Assembly: GCA_025331125.1 (NCBI GenBank)
Contig: JAOALB010000172.1
Span: 40,489-104,488 of the forward strand
Direction of reading: 5' to 3'
From: Mycogone perniciosa
Taxonomy: Eukaryota; Ascomycota; Sordariomycetes; Hypocreales; Hypocreaceae
DNA: 64,000 nucleotides
Below the pieces are notes generated by a model, which was given only the letters and a program-made list of their open reading frames with translations, had not been told where the DNA came from and ran no database searches. Within the stretch, counting starts at the first letter, position 1, and each line of letters opens with the position of its first letter. The translations under genes were made by a program, and so were the position numbers. Below, in pieces: positions 1 to 11,650 of this stretch.

Positions 1-381
1 AGTCGATCCGCCAATACAAGAGGAGAAGCTGCCGCAGCAGACTCTCATGAGGTCCTGCAAGGCGCCAGCGACGGATGCGAAACTGACGTGTGTAGACATA
101 AAAGGCTGTCCGTTGCTGACGTGAATCGAGACCGAGCCCAAAAAGAAATCAACCGCCGAGGTTTTGCCCAACGTGAAAAGGGATCGTAGATCAACAGGAT
201 CCGTGACGTCTCCGATACTCGTTTGGGTTTGGAGGCTATTGATGAGGCCTGAAATGTCCGTTACTTGAATTGTGTTTGGCTGTCCGTTGAAGCACTCGAT
301 GTTGCCAAGGGCTTGCGCAGAGGCCAGGGAGGCAGTGGTCGCAAGAGCGATAGCGGCAGATGACAGGATGCTGGACTTCAT
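1..381 (-). CDS. Small secreted protein, 3' part missing (runs off left edge)
   Basis: An open frame of 127 codons begins with ATG at 381 and is still open at base 1, so the C-terminus lies outside the window. The first 24 residues are a clear signal peptide (MKSSILSSAAIALATTASLA then SAQA), so the product should enter the secretory pathway. The mature part has few cysteines: one near residue 34 (ECFNG) and a group near the edge (RVCCGSFSSC). No catalytic motif or named family is recognised. The AT-rich stretch just upstream (382-480) would carry its promoter and leader. I am sure of the reading frame and signal peptide, not of function; an intron beyond the edge cannot be excluded. Confidence 0.7.
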   Translation of the reverse strand, partial: MKSSILSSAAIALATTASLASAQALGNIECFNGQPNTIQVTDISGLINSLQTQTSIGDVTDPVDLRSLFTLGKTSAVDFFLGSVSIHVSNGQPFMSTHVSFASVAGALQDLMRVCCGSFSSCIGGST

Positions 382-2161
382 TTTAGATAGAAGAGTGTGT
401 TAGAATTGTATTTGTGTATTTAGTGTGTAGAGAGTTTGATTGTGAGCTGCGTGATGAAATGTTGTGTTGATGATTAGTTGTTGAGGGTGTATTGATGAGG
501 AGGACATGGGCATTACTTGAGGATCCTCATTATACTTATACCTGCTAGTAGACTCCGCCATGATAATTTCGATGCATTTTTAAGCCTAATTAGATCCCAT
601 CCAAAACATTTAGTATATTTCTCTAAATATAGAGGAAGAGGTTAACATCAATTTCCAACCGGAACGTCAGGATCCCGTGGATAAGAAGACACAAGAGCAA
701 AAGGGAAAGAAAAGTCTATCTGTAGATACCATCACCTGACAAATATAAGATCGATTACAAGTAGTCTGTCGCATAGCATATAAGGTCACTTATCCACACG
801 CACAGTGTAGGCTCACATTTTACTGGTCTGACACAGCCTCTATCAGCAGACTACGAATACAGTCCTCCTAGTGGATTCCTAACGCCGAAAGTATGGACTT
901 TGCTGGACACCTTCTCATGGCACTCCGTACTCCGTATACTTCGCATAACTGGGGAGCCCATTAGTAGTCCAGACCCGCGTGGTTCCTTAGTGCCTCCGCA
1001 AACCCGATAGTTGCCTCCTCTTGAGTAAGGTATTATTATTTAACAGACTATTAGACTACCATTAATAGTTGCTTTCTAAATTGGAATCCATGATGTCGTG
1101 ACTTTTCTCCGGGCTATCTCGTACCAAAATCCTAGGCGCAATAATCTTGGACATTAATGCATTATCGCAAATCGGATTATCAACTTTTGCATGTGTGATA
1201 TTGCCAAGCCAAACCGATGCATGTAATATTACTAGTACTCCGTAGTTGGTTCCCACCTGTTGAGCTGCTGACTCGTATCGCCCGTTTCCGTATTAGAAAA
1301 CTGATTGGCTGGAAGGCGGGTCAAGGGATAGGTCGGATCAGATACGGTAATATACGAAGTGCGGAGTACTCGTACAAGCAAGGACACAGGGATTCAAGTG
1401 CCTATTTGCCGTAAGGTAGGGGTAACCACCAATAGCTAAGAAATCTTTGGTTTTACTTTTATGCTTCCATCTTACTATCAACTGGAAATGGTATTGGCTG
1501 GGAAATGCCACTGGTATTTCTGTTGGGCATGGAATCTTGGCTAAGAAGTTAACGCTGATACAACCAAAGTCACCCCAAACGGAAGTCAATCACCCCGTTA
1601 GGCTGAGCAAGTCTTTTTTAGCTTAAGGCATAGAGTAAAAATTAAGAGTAAAAAATTACCTATTTGTACTCCGTAATCCTTAGAGATTATATAAAAGGAT
1701 TTTGCCTTTTTAGTTAGTTTTGAAATGAAATCTCTGAGCCACCCCAATACCCGGGCCACTTATATAAAAGTAGTGGCTAGCTAGGTACATTTGGATTTTT
1801 AACGTATATCGCTATTAATAACTCCCTATAGGAATCCCTTAAAAATCAAGTCTTTGCCTGGGTATTGTGGTGGGTCAGAGGATTAAAGGCTAAAAGGCGA
1901 AGTGCATTTAGTATTAGTACTAGTACTATTACTAGTACTAAATATTGGTAATTCGTGACCCTGAAGATAATACACAAACGACCAGTTACACGAGGAGTAT
2001 AATCTAAAATTATTATCTGGGATAACGCAGTATATTATTGACCAGCAATAGAACATAGAATCCTGTGAAGCTATTCCACTACAAGAAAAAATGTTAATAT
2101 TTATGAGGACGTTTTGTAGTATTAGGTGAATTAGAAAGAAACGATAAAAATCAAAACAGAG
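382..2161. other. Intergenic, no gene seen
   Basis: No open frame here shows a recognisable protein. The stretch holds three exact copies of TACTCCGTA (928, 1236, 1667) and a low-complexity run of TAGTACTAG units near 1905-1945. Stops are frequent in all frames. Confidence 0.6.
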
Positions 2162-2249
2162 GGGCCAAACCGTGGATTGAACACGGGACCTCTTGCAGTT
2201 GAGCTTGTTAAATCCCAAAGCAAGAATCATACCACTAGACCATTTGGCC
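2162..2249 (-). tRNA. trnP(UGG): tRNA-Pro (anticodon UGG), intron-containing
   Basis: Read on the minus strand, GGCCAAA at the 5' end pairs with TTTGGCC at the 3' end to form the acceptor stem. The D arm reads TGGTCTAGTGGTA, the anticodon stem pairs CTTGC with GCAAG, and the T arm is CCGTG-TTCAATC-CACGG. The anticodon loop starts TTTGGG, giving anticodon TGG (Pro). About 16 nt of extra sequence between the loop and the 3' half of the stem is in the usual place for a nuclear tRNA intron, after position 37; without it the tRNA is about 72 nt. A T-run (TCTGTTTTG) follows directly and suits a Pol III terminator. The internal A box and B box (GGTTCAATCC-like) are intact. Confidence 0.9.
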
Positions 2250-5200
2250 ACTTTACTGGTTGTTGGCTATGATGACGAATATCTAGGACTATTAAACCAA
2301 CTTCCAGTCAAGTTCTACAGAGGGCATCTCCTATTTGTTGCGGTTTGCCGACGTCATTTCTTATCCCCTATTGAATGAAAAAGGCTATGCCCCCCATCAG
2401 AAAAATTCTCCTCCAATCTTTTATCATGATGCCGGCAAAGCGTAATTTCCCATGCCTTAATATAGGTACTGTGGCAAATCAGCTCCCCGGACTAGATCCT
2501 TCGCAACCGGCCAGCATTTTCCTACCCAAAACCGTCGGAATCATGAGTCCGCTTTGCCCCATATGTAATAGTTATCGGGCTGGCTGCATAACTATGCTTA
2601 AAAATAAAGAAAAAAAGACACAGTTGGGGGTACTCAGCCGCTAAAGGCCATTCAGGGCATAATCTGTCAACCCTTTGACCGTTTGATACTAGTAGTGGAT
2701 CTCAGCCGCATGGCAATCCTTCAATATCTTCCACCAGTCGCCGCCTTTAAATAGTCATATCTAATCTTGGCAATCCAACCTCACATGGGCTATTGTGGGG
2801 GCTTCATCGCAAGGGTGGTTGCATGACCAGTCTCACCACGAATCGAGGAAATGTCAGCGTTGTGTTATTTTCGTCTGATTCACTGCTGGCTAACATCTTG
2901 TTAGGATTTTGGGTTAGGCTCGCTGGTTGCCAAGTGGACCACCTCCAGTTGGAGTAGAGGTCTGTCTCCTGCCCCTTACCTCTCTTCATCATCGCCAACC
3001 ACCCAAGAGTTTAGGAAATGTAAGGTATGTCTGCTATGCAGTAGCCGTAGCGGAGCCGTCGCTGCGTGCGACCTTTGCCAATTTCTGAATGGCATTGTCT
3101 ACGTCCTGTGCCCCTTGAATTCGCCCAGGTTGCTGACGAACTGCAGTTAATATTGCAATTTTTCTCGAAGATGCTTCGAACTGTTTCCCGTTATCGTCTC
3201 GCCGGCATTACTGACCACTGGGCTGAGCTTGTGTGAGCTAACTTTGTCACCCACCCCTTGTTCCCAGTGATAGAAAACGCTGCGAAACCTATTGTCAAAC
3301 CGTTATACCAGGCCAGCAAAAGTGAAGTGCACACCTCTGCAATTTTAGCTGGTAGTGCAGGTTATATTGCATTTGACACCCATAACTGCACAAAAAATTT
3401 GGTAAGTTTCTTCTACTGCCGTAGTAACATATTTTTATTCCAATGGACTGTCAACACCGGCCATTTACACATAGCCTTGACTGCAAATTCTCGACGCCTA
3501 CATTTGGAATATTTAGCGAGTTGATGGTGCGTTATTGGTTCTCTCTTGAGCCCTTGAACATGCTAGGAAAGGTTGTACGACGCCTCTATCATTATACTGG
3601 CAAACGATCTTTTGAAGTTGAACTTGGTCATATAAGACTACAATCACTTCTAGGTGGCGTGGCTACCTAGAGGCAACCTGTGTCACTTTCCCCGTGTTAA
3701 GGAAGAGCCGGTATACTTCACGCAACGACCGATCACAGGTACAGCCCTTGAGTATTGAGTGAACTATCCTTAGCGCTAAAGACATGGGTATGAGGTGCCA
3801 CACATTATTTCCTATCATTCCCTCTTTAATTTGCTTTCTTCTTATTTTCCAATCACTACTTTATTTTTCAGCTCTCAATCGTTGTCTTTAAATGCTTTTC
3901 CTCGCTTTCATTTCCGAATTCTCTGTTTTGTCCTCCTCACGATCTGCTGCCATTTCATCCACTCCTTAGGTAGAATAGTACCCCGCAATTATCAATTGTT
4001 TCCACTCCCGTTATGCATTCTCATGATTTCACATCAAGACGAGCACTTGTGATGGGGGCCAGGAAGCGAGTCAATCGACTTGGCATTTTATGCTACCAAA
4101 GATAAATTTTGTTAACTAAGGTCTTATTAATATTTAGAATGCTTTCGGATCCTGACCGAGCGTCTCTAGACATTCATGGTAGTTGCCATTGTTCCAACCG
4201 TTCCCTGTTTTTCTCGGGCGATTTATCAGCAAACGCGGAGCCGAAGGCTGTCCAAGGATGCGCCAATACTGCTTCTTGTAGTAGTACTATTAGATCCCCG
4301 AAATTCAGAAGAAGACTTGCCGAGAATATGGGAAACACCGTTGTGGTGGCGGAGCATGTGAATGCATCCCACGACTTATTGCTATGTGTCACAGACACGG
4401 CGTGGACCATCCAGAACCGGCTCTGCCCAAACACCGATGTTTACGGCCAGGCATACAAGGCACAGCTTGTGACTGACCAACTGTGGCGAGCCTGAAGCCT
4501 TATTCTCCGAGGATCACTGCTATCGCCATCATTACGGAGTATTCACATGGTTGTTGACTCAGCATTGTATAAGCAGCGGCGGAAATTATACATGGGTTTC
4601 TCTGGCACCTTGAAGTTGATACGCTGGTTTTGGCTCGGCATCTGAATGATTAATAATCTCAGCTAACGACCACATCTGATGCACACCAGGCAGTTTGAGG
4701 CTCTATCGACTTTCATTAAGATCTGCATTATTACCATCATTATAATAGACAAGCAGATTATGAATCTAGACGCAGTTTTCCCGTTCAGAATGTCTATTAA
4801 ATGGAGTATTTCTATTTAAATGAGTGATTGTGTGGAGGGTGTCGGCTGCCGCAACATGCTTAACGATGTTGTTTATGGTTAGGCACCGGTGTGGGAAACT
4901 CGTGAAATTGGTTCTGTCGGTTCCCTCGATGGCTTCAATTGGGACAGGGAGTACTCCGTACGGTAATAGTTGCTACGCTCCATGACTGGATCTGACCCAA
5001 GCGGATAGATGACGAGATAATGTACATACCTTATTTATAGTACATACTCGTGATTCGGCACATGATTCATCCAGGAAGCTGCATAGCGACATAGGGAAAT
5101 TCGGTACTCCGTACAGGGTTAACCGATAGAACCAATTTCGTGGGTTGCTACGCTATTGTCAGGATACCATGCCTGTTTGACCGGTCTACCAATTAATGTC

Positions 5201-5283
5201 TAAGATCTATTACCTAGCATACTTCGTATATGCTCATGTATATATATACATATCTAGACATTATATCTCATTCATCAAAATGA
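2250..5283. other. Intergenic, no gene supported
   Basis: Several open frames of 60-128 codons occur on both strands, but none has a domain, signal peptide or coherent splice structure. TACTCCGTA copies lie at 4533, 4952 and 5105. Close to 5235-5255 there is a short ATATAT palindrome. Confidence 0.55.
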
Positions 5284-6759
5284 TCAAATCAAGTGCAACA
5301 ACGTGTGGAAGCAAGTAAAAGCCGCCAAGACCAAACCTCCAACCAGAGGCTCGACACTCCGAACACTTCCCGACTTGCGGTCCGAGGGATTGGCGTTATT
5401 GTCCGCCAAGGAGGTTGGACTTGAGGATGATGGCGAGTCCGTTTCCTTGAGTATCTGGCCCGTTGACGAAGGGGTGCTGGCAGTGGTCTTGGATGGACGT
5501 GGAGGTGCATTCGGGTCAGGCCCAGGCCCCTTTCCGAATTGGCCAATAATGCACTGCTTCATGAGTTTGTTGTCCTCATAGCTCCCGGGTTTTCCTAGAG
5601 GAGTAAGCGTCAGGAGATAGGTTCCGTCAAAGCTGCCGGCTCCCCAACCAACAAAACCAGCGTAGACGTCCGTGTTGTCGTTGGTGGCTTTGTTTTGAGC
5701 GCAGAATTTCTCCATGCACTGCGAGTGTTTCGTTAGTCTCAGGTCGTCTGCAGACATCACAGCGTGGTGAGCGACTCACCGAAGGATCCATCGATGCGCC
5801 GGTCTCGGAGATGATTGCTTGGCGCTTATTTTTCCTCAGCCAAGAAGCCAGATTGTTGAAGGCCTCAACATTATCGGTCGTGCACTCGACATGCGTTCCG
5901 GAGTTGTTGATATCCAAATATTTGTGGATGTCCAGGTAGAGGCCAGTAGTGCTGCCATCAGGATTCGTGATAGCGGAGAGAGCATCCGCACTCCCCGTCG
6001 ACACAAATGTCTCAGCGCTCTGGAAGTTGGTGCCCGGTAGGAGGATTAGGTGTTTCGTGGCGCCGGCTTTTCGAATTGCCGTTACGACTTTCTGCAATGT
6101 ATTGCTCCATAAAACGATATCGACGGCATGCGGTTCGTTCATGAGACCAAAGACCACTTTATCGTCCTCAGCGTAATAGGTAGCAATCTGGGTCCACAGA
6201 TCAACAAACACCTCGTCCGGAGGCCCTCCCTGCCCGATGATGCCGCCGTTGTACCGCGCAAAGTTGTGGACGTCAATGATGCAATAGGCACCTGTGTCAA
6301 GACAGGTTTGCATGAGGTCGTCGAACATGGGAAATTTGTCGTCATCCAGCTTGCCACCGAGCTTGTTGTTGAGAAGAAATTGCCAGGTGGCAGACAGACG
6401 GAACATGTTCACGCCATCGGTTTTCACAAAGTGCTTCATTTGTCCCTCGCCATCGCCTCCACCATACTTGGTCAGCGGGACAGATGATGTGTTTGTTGGA
6501 CAACTCCCCTGCCGCAAAGGTTAGAGCTGAATTTGTGCATTTATGGATGGGGGATGACGAACATCGATGTCACAGCCGAAGTCGATGCCTGGCATGGCAA
6601 CGCCCTGTGGCAATAGTTAGCGGGCTGTCTGTTGTCTCAAGCAAGTGCGCTGATATCTACGGAGTATCAGAGGTGTCATTGACATACCAGATACTTCAGC
6701 TTACCCCAGGCATTGGAGACAAGGGCCAGGAATGTGACAAACCGGGCGGCCGTGCGCAT
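5284..6759 (-). CDS. GH5 endo-beta-1,4-glucanase (cellulase), GPI-like tail
   Basis: Four exons (6759-6688, 6604-6563, 6508-5780, 5718-5284) join in phase to give 425 residues. Residues 1-19 are a signal peptide. The mature start, GKLKYLGVAMPGIDFGCDIDG across the first two introns, is typical of fungal GH5 endoglucanases. Seen in order: FRLSATWQ (near 75), the DVHNFARY motif, LMNEPH carrying the expected acid/base Glu, and ISETGAS carrying the nucleophile Glu. After the catalytic domain comes a Pro/Ser/Thr-rich linker and a hydrophobic C-terminus (LVGGLVLAAF), which looks like a GPI-anchor signal; fungal GH5 enzymes more often carry a CBM1 instead. The expected role is cleaving internal cellulose or beta-glucan bonds at the cell surface or outside it. 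The start was chosen because the micro-exon of 24 codons encodes the signal peptide in frame. Confidence 0.93.
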
Positions 6760-6837
6760 TGTTAAGAAGGCTGGCGCTGTCAAACGCCCACCCAAAAGAA
6801 ATATTAGGCTGAGCAAGGTAGCACAGGAATGCAATGA

Positions 6838-6889
6838 TGCAGACAGATGACAGATGACAGATGACAGGTGACAGGTGACAGAGAGACAG
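6838..6889. repeat. 8-bp tandem microsatellite (GATGACAG / GGTGACAG)
   Basis: About six tandem copies of an 8-bp unit lie 80-130 bp upstream of the GH5 start codon. They change from GATGACAG to GGTGACAG and end in a GAGAGACAG variant. Confidence 0.85.
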
Positions 6890-8132
6890 CTAAAATTAAG
6901 ACCCTTTTCACGAACAGGAAAGCGAGTGACAGAGGTGCGACCACCTAAAGAGCAGAAAGAGAAAAAAAACGATGAGATATTAACGAAAGACTATTATTGC
7001 TGATCCTGGATCATGGTTTGGCGATCAGCAACATGTGGGACGGGCTGTGATATGTACAAAATCAGGGGCCCATCGACACGCGGACAAAGAGGGATGTTCT
7101 GCAGCCGGAGTCTCGGATATTTGAGAGGCAATTTTAGCGATTCCTTTAATTGAATTCGCGAGGACGCGAACTCGTGTTACTTTCCTAGTCAGGTTAACGT
7201 GGTAACCAGCTCGTATTTATAAATAGTACTCCGTAATATTGACAGTTAGCTCAAGGGGCTTTCAGGCGTCCATCATATGTTCCAGGGAGAGAAAACGCGT
7301 GTACGGAGTACGAGTAGATGTACTCGTACAAGCAGGCTGACTTCTCTGGGGGCTATGCGGGAGATTATTGGAGATCACTTTGCAGCGAATGAATCGCACT
7401 CTCAGAAGCCATCAAGGATCCGATTATCGTGGCGGGTCCGGGCCGTCCGATCCTCCTAGGATGCGGGTTATGGCGGGTCAAAAACGAGCCACCGATAGAT
7501 GAATAAGGCCGAATTTGGAGAAATGCGTCTGAAAAAGCAACGTTCTATTCGTACAAATGCATGTCACGGCTCAGGCTTTACCAGAAAAATACGAGAAGTG
7601 GGAGTGATGACGGTAAACCGGTCCTTTTGGACACATTGGGACACATTGAGCAAGGTTTCATGCAGGAGGCTGGTTGTCTGCAGCCTGGAGTGTGAAGTAT
7701 GCGGGGAAAATATTGACCCGAAGTCAATATCCACGAGCGAAGAATAATATAGACTGATTGAAGTTGGATATAAACCGTGGTGCTGTGATGTGGGATTTGG
7801 TAGTAGTTCAATGTCTTCCATTTTTACATCCCAAGACACCAAATTTAGACGCCACGCAATCTCTTTGAACGAACCGCACGCAAAATACGTAAATATTGGG
7901 GATTACCCGCAGATTATTGTTGTCGGATACTTCCAAGTCCCTGGCATCTCATGTCAAAGCAAAGGCGTTGCCAACCACACCACATCTCTAATTGCCTTAT
8001 CTACCTCCGCCCCCCGAATGCCCCGGCAAGGCCCCGAGCAAGCTGCCTTCTACGCCAATGCCTGAATCAAATTACTCATGTCAATGGTGATCTGGATCTC
8101 GCGTTGTGTCTGTGGCGTCTGCTCAAGCAGCC
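6890..8132. other. Upstream/intergenic stretch, no gene seen
   Basis: This includes the probable GH5 promoter side. TACTCCGTA-type motifs lie at 7227 and 7302. Small open frames on both strands have no recognisable content. Confidence 0.5.
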
Positions 8133-8636
8133 CTACTGACCTCCCCCAGACGGAACTTCCTGTGCTTCTTCGCGCCGCTGTCTGAATATTGTGAAATTGG
8201 GTTCTGAGGTGAAGGATTGGAGCACTTGGGTTACCCATTTGTCACGACTCTCGCCGCTGAGATGGTGCGTTTCCAACGCCGAAAGGGCACTGAACGGAGA
8301 TGGTTGTATTCCTACACGGCCTTTGCAACCACCAGGGACTATGTCCAAGTCGCGTAGGAGGGGAGCCAGACCCAGGGCCGTCGAATTTGACAGAGTCAAC
8401 GTCTCGTTCGGTGAACTACCTCGTATAAAACTCCCCCGCTCCTCAAGATACTCTTCCGCATAAATAGTCTCAAGCCACACCCCCTGCAGGTCCGAAATTG
8501 TCGTCTGAAGCACCGTACGCGTCCGCCCAAACCGCAGACGTGGTAGATGTGGCGGCGACGATCGCGGCACCCCACTACCTGTACTTCCCTCGATCATGGG
8601 AAACATCCCCAGCAGCAACGTTAATGTATTGGGCAT
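8133..8636 (-). CDS. Uncharacterised open frame, possible gene remnant
   Basis: An open frame of 167 codons starts at 8636. The protein is Ser/Thr-, Pro- and Arg-rich, with a mildly hydrophobic start (MPNTLTLLLGMF) and no cysteine pattern or motif I recognise. An in-frame ATG lies further upstream near 8685 but is closed by a stop; a splice acceptor-like GGCAG just before 8636 could join an upstream exon. The coding look is better than random (long stretch, few rare codons), yet there is no family support. It may be an exon of a degraded gene, because the neighbouring gene at 8949-11650 is itself broken. Confidence 0.3.
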   Translation of the reverse strand: MPNTLTLLLGMFPMIEGSTGSGVPRSSPPHLPRLRFGRTRTVLQTTISDLQGVWLETIYAEEYLEERGSFIRGSSPNETLTLSNSTALGLAPLLRDLDIVPGGCKGRVGIQPSPFSALSALETHHLSGESRDKWVTQVLQSFTSEPNFTIFRQRREEAQEVPSGGGQ

Positions 8637-8948
8637 CTGCCAGAGTTTCCCCCCTCAAACCAAGTTATCCGACAACAGCCCACATGTTCAATTAGTAGGA
8701 AGTATGTCATGTACTTGGAACGACGTCACGGTTGATTGACCTATACATATACATAGGTACAGCTGCAAGTCGTGTTATCACATATGGCTCTGCCTGAAGC
8801 TAAAAAGTTATAGAACCACAAAATTGCCTTCTTGCTAAATGAAAAACATTCTGATAACGTCCTTTACTATGGAACTGACAAGCGCCCTTCCCCCCTTCCC
8901 ACCTTCGTCTTCCCTACCGCCTCTCCACTTTCAGAACACCTTACAATA

Positions 8949-11650
8949 CTAAGGCCAGCCAAGCCTCCCAGAGAATGACCTGACAAATTGTTTCGGCGAC
9001 GACGACTGTTGGGCTTTGACAGAATCATCGTTAGTCTCTTCCTGAGGCGAGGCCGTCGCCTTGAATTTCTCCAAAGCCCACTCTAGGTCTGCTTCTGTTG
9101 CGTAGTCGGACGAGGACTTTCCATCATTGTCCTTGATGCTCGGGGATGCCCCGCGTTGAGTAGGACATCGAGAGTTTCTTTCAGAACCGTGAGATCCTCG
9201 GGCTTTGATAGCCTACCTGCTTGCCTGACGTAAAGAATCAGGGGTGTCCTACCGTCTTTATCCTGGGCATTGATTTCCGACACCAGTCCAGACTCCATGA
9301 GGAGTTTTGTGTGAGTTGTGAAACCCAGACCATCGGCAGCTGAATGTAGAGGAGTACGTCTCATGGAATCCTTGCTGTCAATTCTCGGAGTATACTTGTG
9401 CCATTCCAGGAGCTGTTTCACCGTTGCCTCTGTCCCCTTTGCCCTCACTGACATGTGCAGCGCAGTCTCACCTGTGACAGCTCCACGAACAGTATCGAAG
9501 GCCTTGTTCAACAATGACACCGGCTGCAGACTAAGAGCCACATTTGGATCCGCCTTGGAACCCTGCTTGGGTTGGCCAGAAACAGCGCCTTCACTATCTC
9601 GATCGAGCGGCTTTCGACAGCGTAGTGAAGAGGGGTGTTTCCTCCAAGCGTAGTGTAAGAGCCTCGATTTGCTCCCTTCCGTAGTAGTTCTTGAACCATC
9701 TGCACCCCGTCATCGCTGGACTTTGAAGCCGCAAGATGCAAGGCGGTGCGACCTGGCTGGATGAATCCCATCGTTGTCGCGTCTACTGAAGCACCACTAC
9801 GGAGAAGCTATTTGACCACCTCCACAGATTCCGAATCCAAGGCTATGTGCAATGCTCGCCATCCTTTCATATCCAGCATGTCGAGAATCTTTTGCTTGAT
9901 TAAGTCAAAAGATGATATCCCTCCAATCAGCGTTCCGAAGCCTGGAACGGAACCCGCCATCCCCAAGGCGTCTTTGAGATTGTCTGCTGAGATGGAACGT
10001 TCGGCCGGAGAGATGAGATTCATTTGAGCAGAAATGAACAAAAGGCTGATGCTGCTTGACGCACCCGTATCTAATCATTTTCGGAGAATTGTGTCAGCCA
10101 TTGACAAATATATCTAGGAGAGACGTATCATCAATGCACTTACATTTGCCATCTGTCCATCGCATCAGCAAGTTGTACCCCCATACCCAATTCTGCAATG
10201 CCATAGTGTTGGCACCGAAGAATTGATCCAATCCACGCAGATTTGCGTGCGCGCTGGTCGTTCCGCTCCCCCAAAGATGGAGGCCCAAATACTCGATCGA
10301 ATACTCGAGAAAAGTGTAGTCCCTGAGGTATTCTTCAACCACCTTGTTTCTCCTCTCGCTCTCGATCATGCCGCTCTTATCGACGGGAGGCGAGGGGGGC
10401 TCAAGCTTTTGAATCTCGTCGATGCTCAAGTATGCCAGGCAAGCCTCGGCGATTTGTCTATGCGTCCCTGGCTCCGTGGCTTCGCCAACCTCTGTTCTTC
10501 GATGCCGTTTCTCTGCATCACTAAAAAGGTGATCCATAAAGTCCTTGACAAATGGGTGAGCAAAATGAATTGTGTCATCGTTGCGAAGTGAGAGAAGGCT
10601 CTTCAAGCTCTGGATAGAATTCTGTACAGCACGTGGATTTAGAGCCCGTCGTTCAATCTCTTTGGTAGTTTCCGCGCCATTCGTTCCATTCCGTAGTTCC
10701 CATATTACTACAAACTCGCAGACCTTTAATGGGCGTTCGGCAATAGAGACCCATCTCAACAGTGCCTGCATACTTTCGTGGGTGTTCTCGAAAACCTTTC
10801 CATAGATGTCTTGAACGTCGTATGGGATGTTCTGCAGTTTCTTCTTGATGGTTTGTATGTCCAAAACCATGCCTTCTGCGTCTAAGGATTCCAAAGCCAA
10901 GCAGAGCCATAAAAACATCCCATCGGCTCGCTGCTTCAGTATCTCAATGATTTAATCGCGCTCCTGTTCGGTCATGGCAGGGTACAATTCCCTGATCCGT
11001 TCCATCCGAGTCATGGCCACCCTGCCGGTGTCCTCTCTATTTCTTTTATGCAGGTCGATGGCGTACACGGTCCCCATTATCTTGTCGAAACCATGAGGGC
11101 GTGTTGAAATAATCCAGCGTGGGAGGTGCATCACTACAGTGTCCAGAAACCAGTTTGATGAGTTCGCGCAGATCCTCAGCATCCTTTCTGCGATGATACT
11201 TGCCATCAACAACAAGATATGTCCCCGCGACTCTGCCATCAGCTGCAAGTTTCCCTAACATATTTGCTGGGGTGTCCGGGGACCCGAATGCATCGTTATT
11301 CAGAATCTTGCCAAAATTCAGGTGCCATCAGGACGATTTTAAAAAGCTCTCAGTTTTACCTGAGGATCTCATACAAGAGGGTCCTCAAGATCCAGATAGG
11401 GTTCTGACGGTCTGGATTTCTATCGCAGAAACATCCAGCGACGATGGCCTTCTTCAGGATCTCCGTTTCAGATGTTTCCTTGGATGAAGGGATCCATTTC
11501 TGCCTCTCTTTGAGGATAAAAGATGCCATCACGCTTTTACCGCAACCAGGGCTAGCCAGGTGTGCGATGGGAATCGTCAATTCAACAATTTTGGCGGTGG
11601 CACCCAGAAAAACGTTGAAGGCTCTATTTTCAAGGCACAGGGAAACCAGT
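8949..11650 (-). pseudogene. NACHT-ankyrin (STAND/NLR-like) gene, disrupted
   Basis: Fragments in successive frames match one fungal NACHT-ankyrin protein. A P-loop (SPGCGKSVMASF, near 11550) is followed by the NACHT core (YLVVDG, then RWIISTRPHGF near 11090), the winged region with RADGMFLWLCLALESL (near 10900), the FAHPFVKDFM segment, and ankyrin repeats (GRTALHLAASK near 9750; GETALHMSV near 9480; RTPLHSAA near 9340) to a stop at 8949. Lesions seen: a frameshift near 11115-11135, an in-frame TAA at 10952-10954, an in-frame TAG at 9808-9810, a frameshift near 9560-9580, and a one-base loss near 9149-9152. Both stops are explained by one C-to-T change (CAA or CAG to TAA or TAG), a CpA-to-TpA change as in RIP. 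The start is not definable; the reading upstream of the P-loop degrades near 11650. Intact relatives act as cytosolic nonself or programmed-death receptors in fungi. Confidence 0.85.

Noticed and set aside
2193..2644. Short plus-strand frames near the tRNA
   Set aside because: One overlaps the tRNA gene and none has family content.
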